Shown: positions 1 through 5,694 of the stretch, in pieces
Layout of the letters: every line of letters begins with the position of its first letter
How positions within the stretch are numbered: position 1 is the stretch's first letter
From: B16-G9 sp964400655
GTDB lineage: Bacteria > Bacteroidota > Bacteroidia > Bacteroidales > F082
Assembly (NCBI GenBank): GCA_964400655.1
Contig: CAYNVN010000075.1
Span: forward strand, 1 to 10,009
Reading direction: 5' to 3'
DNA length: 10,009 nt
Position numbers and translations under genes: made by a program
The notes under the pieces: generated by a model
Database searches by the model: none
Told to the model about the DNA's origin: nothing
What the model saw: the letters and a program-made list of their open reading frames with translations, nothing else

Positions 1-2
1 TA

Positions 3-476
3 AAAATTAAAGAACTTACCGTTTTACGTTCGTTAATTTACATCGTTGCCGGGGCTGTAGGCCTCTATTTTGGCGGCGACTGGATAGTTAACGGTGCCGG
101 AAAGATATCTGATGATCTTGGTGTATCACAGTCGGTTATCGGTTTAACGCTTATCGCGGGAGCCACCTCGCTGCCCGAACTGGTGACCTCTATTATTGCC
201 GCTATGAAAAAAAATTCGGCCATTGCCATAGGCAATGCGGTTGGTTCCAATATCTTTAATATCTTTTTTGTGCTTGGAATAAGCGCTACCATACGGCCCA
301 TACCGTTTAACAGCACTTTAAATTTTCAAATCGGGATGGTTGTTGCTTCGGGATTCCTGCTTTTGATATTTGTTAAATGGACCGGCCGGAAAAATAACCT
401 TATCAATAAAATTGAGGGTGCCTTGTTGATTCTGGCCTATGTTCTGTTTGTTGTTTACAGCGTAATGTTTCAGTAA
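3..476 (+). CDS. Calcium/sodium antiporter, CaCA family, C-terminal half (5' end outside window)
   Basis: Inner-membrane cation exchanger that would move Ca2+ against Na+ or H+. The frame is open from base 3 with no start codon in the window, so the gene is cut by the left edge; 157 residues are visible. They carry the second alpha-repeat of the CaCA superfamily: GATSLPELVTS at about residues 54-64 and GNAVGSNIFNI at about 77-87, the ion-binding motifs of YrbG-like exchangers. These are followed by hydrophobic segments (about residues 84-95, 108-121 and 137-154) with a short basic loop WTGRKNN between the last two. The first visible hydrophobic segment is LIYIVAGAVGLYF. An internal ATG at 207 would begin inside the conserved repeat and is not the real start. 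The gene ends 2 bases before the next start, which suggests co-transcription. The family call is firm; the ion specificity is inferred from the family. Confidence 0.93.
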   Translation, partial: KIKELTVLRSLIYIVAGAVGLYFGGDWIVNGAGKISDDLGVSQSVIGLTLIAGATSLPELVTSIIAAMKKNSAIAIGNAVGSNIFNIFFVLGISATIRPIPFNSTLNFQIGMVVASGFLLLIFVKWTGRKNNLINKIEGALLILAYVLFVVYSVMFQ

Positions 477-478
477 TC

Positions 479-1429
479 ATGAAATATAAATGTTTATATC
501 TGTTTTTGTTGTTGATTGCCATTTTGCCGTCTGCCTCCCGGGCGATAAGTTATAAAGATAAGGTTGTCAGTACATCAAAGGAAGTAAATCCTGTGTTGCG
601 CAGGCCGTTTTCATCGCTGACTTATACGCCCTTTTCGCAGAACAGAGACATTAAAAAAGGGTTCCGTTTTCCATATTCGTGGGGAGTGGGTGTTCAGGGG
701 TTTGTTTTTTCGCAACAGTATGATACCAAGGCGCTTTTTATTCAAAACGAAAAGATTACGGCTCACTCCGATTCGCTGGATAATGATATTGTTGCAGGAG
801 AGTATCAGATGCTGATCCGTCCTGAAATAACAGTATTGCCGTTTTTAAATATTTACGGATTGTTTGGTTATGTTGAGGGTAATGTAAATCCCGATATTAC
901 GGCCCACGGTATTATTGTTGAATGGCCGTTTCAGGATACCGTTTATGAAATAAAGATTGATACAAGTATTATGATTAATGATCCCATGAAATACAACGGG
1001 CCTGTTTACGGTATCGGAGCAACAGCTTCTTATGTTTTTAAACATTTTTTTGTTGAGCTTGATTATAACTATTCGGTTGTCTATCCGAAGGATATGGATG
1101 GAAACCTGACCACACAACGGTTAAGTCCTAAAACGGGTTACCTGTTTGCCTCCGGCGGAAAAAAGACCGAAGGAGCGGTTTGGCTTGGTGCTTCATGGAT
1201 GGAAAACACGCAAACTTTAACGGGGATTGTTAATGTACGTGAGTTTGCCGGCGACCTGGCCGATTATCTTGGAGAAGAGGCGGATTACGTGGCAACCCTA
1301 AGTGCCGTTAATAAATGGAATATGGTTGTTGGCGGATCGGTAACATTCAACAAACATTATAATCTTGCGCTGGAGGTCGGATTTATCGGACGTAAAAAAG
1401 TTGCGTTGGGGTTTTTATATGGTTTTTGA
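479..1429 (+). CDS. Outer-membrane beta-barrel protein, function unknown
   Basis: I do not recognise the family. The 316-residue product begins with a typical Sec signal peptide (MKYKC, then a Leu/Ile-rich core, then ASRA at about residues 19-22). The mature part is rich in alternating hydrophobic and aromatic stretches that read as amphipathic beta strands, for example YSWGVGVQGFVFSQQY, FLNIYGLFGYVEG, YGIGATASYVFKHFFVELDY, VWLGASWMENTQTLTGIV and WNMVVGGSVTFNKHYNLALE. The protein ends in Phe after LGFLYGF, the usual C-terminal signal of BAM-assembled barrels. A loop near residues 238-270 (about LTGIVNVREF to YVATL) looks helical and acidic. The ATG lies 2 bases after the antiporter stop, so the pair is probably one transcription unit, though no functional link is shown. 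I see no lipobox and no TonB box. The outer-membrane location is inferred with fair confidence; the role is unknown. Confidence 0.75.
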   Translation: MKYKCLYLFLLLIAILPSASRAISYKDKVVSTSKEVNPVLRRPFSSLTYTPFSQNRDIKKGFRFPYSWGVGVQGFVFSQQYDTKALFIQNEKITAHSDSLDNDIVAGEYQMLIRPEITVLPFLNIYGLFGYVEGNVNPDITAHGIIVEWPFQDTVYEIKIDTSIMINDPMKYNGPVYGIGATASYVFKHFFVELDYNYSVVYPKDMDGNLTTQRLSPKTGYLFASGGKKTEGAVWLGASWMENTQTLTGIVNVREFAGDLADYLGEEADYVATLSAVNKWNMVVGGSVTFNKHYNLALEVGFIGRKKVALGFLYGF

Positions 1430-1780
1430 GTGTTAACAGGTTTATATCCGAAAATTTTATTTTTAAACTTTGGTAGTTTTTAATTAATGAGCATATTTTT
1501 AATCTTATTTTGATATAAAGAATTTGAAATCAGAATCCTAATTAAATTAAAGTTTATCGGGATTTTACTCTGTTTCGGAAAAGCAGTTGTCATCAGATTC
1601 AGGTACAAAATTATCGTAATCTTAATTATAAAAATTTATTGCTGTCTTTTCATGGCCGGATTTGACCCCGTCGGGAAAAAGTAAAAATAATTAAAACAGT
1701 TTTATTGCAGGAAAAGAAAATTTTAAACAAGCCCTGTTTGGAAAGAGTTTGATTCCTGATGCCACCCATTCATCACCTAA
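1430..1780. other. Gene-free AT-rich intergenic region
   Basis: About 350 bases between the barrel protein and the tRNA terminator. It is strongly AT-rich, with no reading frame that has coding character, no RNA gene I can recognise, and no strong hairpin plus T-run to end the plus-strand operon. A minus-strand TAnnTTTG match at 1606-1613 has no gene downstream of it and is probably chance in such AT-rich DNA. Confidence 0.6.
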
Positions 1781-1810
1781 ATAAAAAAAGCCCTCGATAA
1801 TCAAGGGCTT
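1781..1810 (-). terminator. Rho-independent terminator of tRNA-Asp
   Basis: Read on the minus strand, AAGCCCT and AGGGCTT form a perfect 7-bp stem (1804-1810 with 1788-1794) around a 9-base loop. The stem runs straight into a T-run (complement of the A-run at 1783-1789). It lies 13 bases after the 3' end of the tRNA and points the right way to end its transcript. Confidence 0.85.
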
Positions 1811-1823
1811 AATTTGTGTTTTG

Positions 1824-1898
1824 CGGTCTGGACGGGACTCGAACCCGCGACCCCCTGCGTGACAGGCAGGTATTCTAACCAAACTGAACTACCAGACC
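1824..1898 (-). tRNA. tRNA-Asp (anticodon GTC)
   Basis: The reverse complement folds as a cloverleaf of 75 bases. The acceptor stem GGTCTGG (1892-1898) pairs with CCAGACC (1825-1831). The anticodon stem CCTGC/GCAGG holds loop CTGTCAC with anticodon GTC, and the T arm reads GCGGG TTCGAGT CCCGT. The discriminator base is G, the identity base expected for tRNA-Asp. CCA is not encoded; the genome reads CAA after the discriminator, so the end must be added by the nucleotidyltransferase, as is usual in this phylum. A complete promoter lies upstream and an intrinsic terminator downstream, so this is a stand-alone transcription unit. Confidence 0.97.
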
Positions 1899-1933
1899 AA
1901 TGTGTAAAAATGAACTTCCCTCAAATGGGACTG

Positions 1934-1963
1934 CAAAAGTAATTTGATTTTTTAAATCTCCAA
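1934..1963 (-). promoter_or_regulatory. Promoter of tRNA-Asp (-7 TACTTTTG, -33 TTG)
   Basis: On the minus strand, TACTTTTG (1934-1941) matches the Bacteroidota sigma-ABfr -7 consensus TAnnTTTG. A TTG (1961-1963) stands 19 bases upstream, the spacing expected for the -33 element. Transcription would begin near 1927, giving a leader of about 29 bases before the tRNA. This is the only promoter in the window where both elements are clear. Confidence 0.75.
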
Positions 1964-2005
1964 ACAAAAAAATAAAAAAAATCGAAAAAAATATTTCCGT
2001 CTTTT

Positions 2006-2689
2006 TTAGCTCCCCGCCGGTGTTGAATCAACGATGGTTCCCTCTTCGCATTTAATGATTCTTCCCGGAAATTTATGAATTAAATTATAGTTATGGGTAG
2101 CCATAATAACGGTTCTTCCCGATTCACAAATGGAAAAAAGCAATCGCATGATGCCATTGGATGTTTCGGGATCAAGGTTTCCTGTGGGCTCGTCGGCAAG
2201 GATAATATCGGGATGGTTTAACAGTGCGCGTGCAATGGCAATACGTTGCTGTTCGCCTCCCGAAAGCCTGTGCGGCATAACCTTAAGTTTTGAAACCAGG
2301 CCCACCTCATCCAAAACATCCAAAATTCGTTCATCTATCTTTTTTTTCTCTTTCCAGCCGGTGGCTTTCAATACAAATTTCAGGTTCTCTTCAACCGTAC
2401 GGTCATCCAAAAGCTGGAAATCCTGAAAAACAATACCCAGTCTTCTTCTTAAAAAAGGCAGCTCTTTCGGTTTAATGGTGTTGAGCGGATAACCACATAC
2501 CTCTCCCGTACCTTCTCCCGGTGGTAGTTCGGCATAAATAATTTTTAATAAACTCGATTTGCCGCTTCCGGTATTGCCTATTAAATAAACAAACTCACCA
2601 CTGTTAATGGAAAGGTTAACATCGGTAAGCACCAGTTTGTTTTTTTGATATACCGATACCCCCGAAAGTTTTACAATTGGATTTGACAT
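2006..2689 (-). CDS. ftsE: Cell-division ABC transporter ATPase FtsE
   Basis: ATP-binding subunit of the FtsEX complex, which acts at the cytoplasmic face of the division septum and couples ATP hydrolysis to activation of peptidoglycan hydrolases. The 227-residue length fits FtsE (about 220). All ABC motifs are present: Walker A GNTGSGKS (38-45), Q-loop Gln89 in VFQDF, signature LSGGEQQ (142-148), Walker B IILADEP with Glu167, and switch His199 in MATHN. The LADEPTGNLDP run and the VFQDFQLLDDRTVEEN stretch are characteristic of FtsE rather than of LolD or MacB. No ftsX adjoins it: the next gene is divergent, and downstream is the tRNA. The membrane partner must therefore be encoded elsewhere. 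The ATG at 2687-2689 is about 17 bases from the predicted transcription start, supporting this start. A LolD-like ATPase is the main alternative. Confidence 0.88.
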   Translation of the reverse strand: MSNPIVKLSGVSVYQKNKLVLTDVNLSINSGEFVYLIGNTGSGKSSLLKIIYAELPPGEGTGEVCGYPLNTIKPKELPFLRRRLGIVFQDFQLLDDRTVEENLKFVLKATGWKEKKKIDERILDVLDEVGLVSKLKVMPHRLSGGEQQRIAIARALLNHPDIILADEPTGNLDPETSNGIMRLLFSICESGRTVIMATHNYNLIHKFPGRIIKCEEGTIVDSTPAGS

Positions 2690-2712
2690 TGCCCCTGCTT
2701 TGTTTGAGGCAA

Positions 2713-2720
2713 CAAAACTA
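2713..2720 (-). promoter_or_regulatory. Predicted -7 box of ftsE (TAGTTTTG)
   Basis: The minus-strand sequence TAGTTTTG is a full match to TAnnTTTG and lies 23 bases upstream of the ftsE start. No clear TTG is seen at the -33 spacing, so the call rests on the -7 box and its position. Confidence 0.5.
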
Positions 2721-2775
2721 ACAAATTAAGCAAAACCCTTAGGGTGTAATCTGCAAATACTTAAGACTAAAACAT

Positions 2776-2783
2776 TATATTTG
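2776..2783 (+). promoter_or_regulatory. Predicted -7 box of the aspartate aminotransferase gene (TATATTTG)
   Basis: TATATTTG matches TAnnTTTG and ends 26 bases before the GTG start. A weak CTG at 2751-2753, 22 bases upstream, is the best -33 candidate. Together with the divergent ftsE box, it places both promoters in the 120-base gap between the two genes. Confidence 0.5.
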
Positions 2784-2809
2784 CTCTCTTTTACTAAAAC
2801 CAGATATCT

Positions 2810-4018
2810 GTGGACAATAATATTTTATCAAAAAGAATCATGCGCCTTTCCGAGTCGGCTACTCTGGAAATGACTCGTAAAAGTCGTGAGCTTAAAGCAA
2901 AGGGAGTTGACATCATAACATTAAGTATTGGCGAACCCGATTTTGACACACCCGATGATATTAAAAAGTCAGCCATACAGGCAATAGATGATAATTACAC
3001 CCATTATCCGCCGGTTCCCGGATTTTTGGAACTGCGGCAGGCGATTGCCGATAAATTAAAACGTGATAACGGGCTGGATTATCAGGCTTCGCAGATTGTG
3101 GTTTCCAACGGTGCCAAGCAGTCGCTTACCAATATTTTTATGGTGTTGCTTGATGAGGGCGATGAGGTAATTATTCCTTCACCCTTTTGGGTTTCTTATC
3201 CCGAAATGATTAAAATGGCCGATGGCAATCCGGTATATATTGACGCGGGTATTGAAACTGATTTCAAGGTTACCCCCGAACAGATAGAGGCTGCCATAAC
3301 ACCAAAAACAAAAGCCTTTTTACTTAACTCTCCGGGCAATCCTACCGGTTCGGTTTACACCAAAGAGGAGCTTAAGGCCATTGCCGCTGTTTTTGAAAAG
3401 TATCCTGATATAGTTATTGTTTCGGACGAAATATATGAACTGATCCTTTTTGACGGTATTCACGAAAGCATCGCACAGTTTGAAAATATTAAAGAGCAGG
3501 TTGTCATTGTAAACGGTGTTTCAAAAGGTTTTGCCATGACGGGCTGGCGTATCGGTTACATTGCCGCACCGCAGTTTTTAGCCGGGGCCATTAACAAGCT
3601 GCAGGGACAATATACATCGGGTGCGGGAACCATTTCGCAAATGGCAGCATTAAGAGCCATGACCACCCACCCGGCACATTCGGCAGCGTTAAAAAATATG
3701 GTAACAACTTTTAAGGAACGGAGAGATTTGTTAATCGATCTGATGAAAGATATTCCGGGGATTAAACTTAATGTTCCCAGCGGTGCTTTTTACCTGTTTC
3801 CGGATGTAAGCAGTTACTACGGAAAATCGGATGGCGGGTCGGTTATTGAAAACAGCAACGATTTGTGTATTTATTTACTCAACAAGGCGCATGTGGCGCT
3901 GGTTCCGGGTGAAGCTTTCGGTTCTCCCAAATGTATCAGGTTTTCTTATGCCACCTCCAACGACCTCATTAAGGAGGCAATTAAACGTATTAAAGCCGCA
4001 CTTGAAGTGTTGAGATAG
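2810..4018 (+). CDS. Aspartate aminotransferase, class I fold (AspAT Ib type)
   Basis: Cytoplasmic PLP enzyme that exchanges the amino group between aspartate and 2-oxoglutarate. Relatives of this subgroup may also act on prephenate or aromatic substrates. The 402 residues carry the expected landmarks: NYTHYPPVPG near 62-71, SNGAKQSL with Lys103 (equivalent to the substrate-carboxylate lysine of Thermus-type enzymes), SPGNPTG with Asn177, SDEIYE with Asp206 and Tyr209, the PLP lysine Lys239 in SKGFAMTGWRIGY, and Arg377 in CIRFSYA for the alpha-carboxylate. The start is a GTG; an in-frame TAA at 2795 limits extension, and the N-terminus LSKRIMRLSESAT fits the family. ATG at 2840 would remove the conserved LSKRI stretch. 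The gene converges on aroK across 29 bases with no strong terminator, only a T-run right after the stop. Which amino acid it serves cannot be decided from sequence. Confidence 0.9.
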   Translation: MDNNILSKRIMRLSESATLEMTRKSRELKAKGVDIITLSIGEPDFDTPDDIKKSAIQAIDDNYTHYPPVPGFLELRQAIADKLKRDNGLDYQASQIVVSNGAKQSLTNIFMVLLDEGDEVIIPSPFWVSYPEMIKMADGNPVYIDAGIETDFKVTPEQIEAAITPKTKAFLLNSPGNPTGSVYTKEELKAIAAVFEKYPDIVIVSDEIYELILFDGIHESIAQFENIKEQVVIVNGVSKGFAMTGWRIGYIAAPQFLAGAINKLQGQYTSGAGTISQMAALRAMTTHPAHSAALKNMVTTFKERRDLLIDLMKDIPGIKLNVPSGAFYLFPDVSSYYGKSDGGSVIENSNDLCIYLLNKAHVALVPGEAFGSPKCIRFSYATSNDLIKEAIKRIKAALEVLR

Positions 4019-4047
4019 TGTTTTTTTAGAGGAATGTATTTTATCTT

Positions 4048-4575
4048 TTAGGATAAGTCGGAAGAGACAAAATTTTGCGTTAATATTTCTGCCAGCTCGT
4101 TTATTTGTATCGAAATGCCTGAAATGGTTATGGATGCTTTACTGTAACAGGTCTCCCGCTCTGTCAGTTTTTGGATGATGAATGATTTTAACTCCTCTTC
4201 GCTTTTTTTTGCTACCAGAGGCCTGCGTTTTTTAGCGGCGGTAAGTCGCCGGAACAATGCTTCGGGAGACAATTTAATGTAAATGCTGGTGCCGTTTTGG
4301 TTGATAAGTTCCATACCGTCAAGAAAACAGGGAGTTCCGCCACCTGTTGAGATAACCGTGTTATTGAGGGTGAAAGTTGAAACGAGCATATCGTGTTCAA
4401 TGCGGCGAAAAACATCTTCACCGTATTTATGAAAAAAGAGGTCAACTGTGGTTTTGTATTTGTGTTCAAAGGCTTTATCCAGATCGTAAAAGGTAAATCC
4501 CAGTTTACGGGCTAACTTTTTTCCGATGGTGGTTTTACCGGCACCCATAAACCCGACAAGATATATTCTGTTCAC
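4048..4575 (-). CDS. aroK: Shikimate kinase
   Basis: Phosphorylates the 3-hydroxyl of shikimate with ATP, the fifth step of the chorismate pathway, in the cytoplasm. The 175 residues match the usual size. Walker A is GFMGAGKTT (8-16). The shikimate-binding set is complete: Asp33 in YDLD, Arg57/Arg58 in FRRIE, the STGGGTP glycines (78-80), Arg118 in KKRRPL (lid), and Arg140 in TERETCYSKA. The start codon is GTG (4573-4575) and gives MNRIYLVGFMGAGK, the canonical N-terminus. A perfect -7 promoter box sits 17 bases upstream, which leaves no room for a longer protein. The gene stands alone on this strand, converging with the aminotransferase. If that enzyme makes aromatic amino acids the two would share a pathway, but this is only a possibility. 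Confidence 0.96.
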   Translation of the reverse strand: MNRIYLVGFMGAGKTTIGKKLARKLGFTFYDLDKAFEHKYKTTVDLFFHKYGEDVFRRIEHDMLVSTFTLNNTVISTGGGTPCFLDGMELINQNGTSIYIKLSPEALFRRLTAAKKRRPLVAKKSEEELKSFIIQKLTERETCYSKASITISGISIQINELAEILTQNFVSSDLS

Positions 4576-4591
4576 AAAATTTAATTTTTTT

Positions 4592-4599
4592 CAAAGATA
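4592..4599 (-). promoter_or_regulatory. Predicted -7 box of aroK (TATCTTTG)
   Basis: The minus-strand sequence TATCTTTG fully matches TAnnTTTG. Transcription would start about 10 bases before the GTG, giving a very short leader, as is common in this phylum. No clear -33 TTG is visible. Confidence 0.55.
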
Positions 4600-4663
4600 A
4601 AAATTTGAGCCGTTTCTAAGACACACACTCTCTGTTTAACGGGAATAGAGAGAGACGGAGTGT

Positions 4664-4735
4664 TTTTGAGTTTGAAGTGCCTAAAGTTTAGCGTTTGGCG
4701 TTCAGCGTTCAGCGTTTCGGGTTTAGCGTTCAGAC
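4664..4735 (+). repeat. Degenerate heptamer array, unit TTYRGCG, with AGTTTGAAGTGCCTAA lead-in
   Basis: From 4687 the sequence can be cut into successive heptamers: TTTAGCG, TTTGGCG, TTCAGCG, TTCAGCG, TTTCGGG, TTTAGCG, TTCAGAC. The lead-in (4669-4684) reads AGTTTGAAGTGCCTAA, which matches the AGTTTGGAGTGCTTA units at 9316-9373, so this is the left end of the composite repeat shared with the region right of 9312. Nothing here looks coding. Confidence 0.7.
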
Positions 4736-4772
4736 GGGCTTCGGTCGTGCCCCCTTTTCTTTTTTCTTTCTC

Positions 4773-4913
4773 CGTCATTCCGACGACCGTAGGAAGGAGG
4801 CCTGCCCTGCCGGCAGGCGGGAATCCCCCGCTATAATCGACCGAACCCTCTTTTGTCTAAAGGGCAGGATGATACTTAGGAGATCCCTCAGTCGTGCCTC
4901 CTTCGGGGTGACG
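4773..4913. repeat. Inverted-repeat element, copy A (~141 bp)
   Basis: Begins CGTCATTCCGACGAC and ends CTTCGGGGTGACG, imperfect inverted ends. A homologous element of 139 bp lies at 9543-9681. The two share an internal run around TACTTAGGAGATCCCTC (here 4873-4889) and the preceding GGCAG segment. No open frame codes for a transposase, so if it moved it did so as a non-autonomous, MITE-like element. The left arm is interrupted by a 21-bp GC-rich palindrome that copy B lacks. Confidence 0.75.
4801..4821. repeat. 21-bp GC-rich palindrome nested in the inverted-repeat element
   Basis: Starts CCTGCCC and ends GGCAGGCGGG, with a perfect 12-bp palindrome CCTGCCGGCAGG at 4806-4817. It matches the sequence at 9408-9428 at 19 of 21 positions. 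In copy B of the host element the matching site reads GGAGGAGAAATCCCC without it, so it looks like an insertion between GGAGG and GAATCCCC. Confidence 0.75.
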
Positions 4914-4934
4914 ATGGGGCTTGCGGGAGGTAAC

Positions 4935-4962
4935 GAGCAACGAGCAACAAGCAACAAGCAAC
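4935..4962 (+). repeat. Heptamer tandem repeat (RAGCAAC)x4
   Basis: Two units GAGCAAC followed by two units AAGCAAC, exactly in phase. The same heptamer recurs at 5170-5197 and 9804-9838. Confidence 0.9.
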
Positions 4963-4980
4963 AAGGCAAACCTCTCAACC

Positions 4981-5110
4981 TTTGCGCCTTTGCGTCTTCG
5001 CGGTTCATTAAAACCTCAAACTTCCAAACCTTGAATTTAATCCTCTAAACCTCTAAACTTTTAAACCTCTGAACTTTCAAACCTCTGAACTTCTGAACTT
5101 TCAAACCTTG
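4981..5110 (+). repeat. TTTGCGCC octamers, GTTCATTAAAACCT, then AACTTTCAAACCT-type tandem repeats
   Basis: TTTGCGCC, TTTGCGTC and TTCGCGGT are three degenerate octamers, followed by TTCATTAAAACCT (5004-5016). The same pair of blocks occurs at 9886-9913 with one octamer fewer. The rest is a degenerate array of words such as CTAAAC, CTGAACTTTCAAACC and CTTCCAAACCTTGAA, with a 24-bp near-repeat starting at 5067 and 5091. Confidence 0.75.
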
Positions 5111-5167
5111 AATTACCGGTACTAAGCAACCCCGCCTGTTCTTGTCAGAACATTCGGGCAGGCAGCA
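5095..5167 (+). repeat. 73-bp block, copy A, with embedded hairpin
   Basis: Matches 9930-10002 at 69 of 73 positions in the same orientation, the longest strong match between the two repeat regions. It contains CCTTGAATTACCGGTAC and a hairpin, GTTCT-TGTC-AGAAC (5138-5151). Around the hairpin, 5131-5162 has the outer ends CCTGCCCG and CAGGCGGG when read on the minus strand, the same ends as the 21-bp palindrome at 9408-9428. Confidence 0.85.
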
Positions 5168-5169
5168 CC

Positions 5170-5197
5170 AAGCAACGAGCAACCAGCAACGAGCACC
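5170..5197 (+). repeat. Heptamer tandem repeat (NAGCAAC)x4
   Basis: AAGCAAC, GAGCAAC, CAGCAAC, GAGCACC in phase. The run ends only 12 bases from the guaD stop codon, so the repeat region fills the whole space downstream of the gene. Confidence 0.85.
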
Positions 5198-5209
5198 CGG
5201 TCACTCCTC

Positions 5210-5683
5210 TCAATACGGAATTTTATTCTCCAGCCGGTTCCATTGTTCAAAAACCTTAACGGCATCTTCGCGCATAAGCTGAACCGACTGTAGTTGCCGT
5301 TGATCTTTGGGTTTGGCAATTTCGGCGTAAATAAACGAATCGTCAAAGTTTGCTTTGGCTGCATCATCTTTGGTGGCTGCATAATAAAGCTTATCGATAT
5401 GCGACCAGTAAATGGCTCCGAGGCACATGGGACAAGGTTCGCAGCTGGCATAAATTTCACAGCCCGAAAGATCGAAAGTGCCGAGGTTTTTGGCGGCTTC
5501 ACGGATGGCAACAATTTCGGCATGGGCCGTGGGGTCGTTATTTACCGTAACCTTATTTCCTCCTCTGCCGATTATTTTCCCATCCTTTACCACAACAGCG
5601 CCGAAAGGGCCGCCATTATTACCGTGAACATTTTTTTCTGCCAGCGATATGGCTTCCTGCATATATGCTTTAATCTCTTCCAT
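5210..5683 (-). CDS. guaD: Guanine deaminase (cytidine-deaminase fold, GuaD type)
   Basis: Zinc hydrolase that converts guanine to xanthine and ammonia in purine salvage and nitrogen recovery; cytoplasmic. The 157 residues match the Bacillus subtilis GuaD length. Zinc ligands are His54 in TAHAE (with proton shuttle Glu56) and Cys84/Cys87 in SCEPCPMCLGAIYW. GuaD-specific stretches are NGGPFGAVVVKDG (23-35), NDPTAHAE (49-56), ANFDDSFIYAEIAKP (111-125) and a C-terminus ending in aromatic Tyr (KIPY), where domain-swapped GuaD dimers place their tail. TadA tRNA deaminases share the zinc motifs but lack the FDDSFIY block, so TadA is less likely. It is the last gene of the four-gene minus-strand cluster, 11 bases after aat, with no terminator visible before the repeats. 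Confidence 0.93.
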   Translation of the reverse strand: MEEIKAYMQEAISLAEKNVHGNNGGPFGAVVVKDGKIIGRGGNKVTVNNDPTAHAEIVAIREAAKNLGTFDLSGCEIYASCEPCPMCLGAIYWSHIDKLYYAATKDDAAKANFDDSFIYAEIAKPKDQRQLQSVQLMREDAVKVFEQWNRLENKIPY

Positions 5684-5694
5684 TGTTTTTTGTT

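Noticed and set aside
1606..1613. TAnnTTTG match on the minus strand
   Set aside because: No minus-strand gene lies downstream; expected by chance in AT-rich DNA.
1691..1882. 63-residue minus-strand open frame starting MVRIPACHAGGRGFESRPD
   Set aside because: It is the tRNA-Asp gene and its terminator translated; this string is a well-known spurious product of tRNA loci.
4019..4047. Possible bidirectional terminator between the aspartate aminotransferase and aroK
   Set aside because: Only a 5-bp TTATC/GATAA stem and a T-run directly after the stop are present; too weak to call.
4625..4667. ACACTC / GAGTGT hairpin followed by TTTTT, terminator-like on the plus strand
   Set aside because: The stem is imperfect, with a long interrupted middle, and no plus-strand gene ends just before it; the preceding gene reads the other way.
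4695..5048. Open frames on both strands across 4695-5048
   Set aside because: They run through heptamers, the inverted repeat and GC palindromes (giving strings such as RLPAGQA); not protein-coding.
4664..5205. Integron or CRISPR-like array
   Set aside because: Repeats are direct heptamers and degenerate words without unique spacers of fixed length, and there is no integrase or cas gene nearby.
5210..5683. TadA (tRNA adenosine deaminase) as the identity of this gene
   Set aside because: Zinc motifs are shared, but the NDPTAHAE and FDDSFIYAEI blocks and the aromatic C-terminus fit guanine deaminase better.
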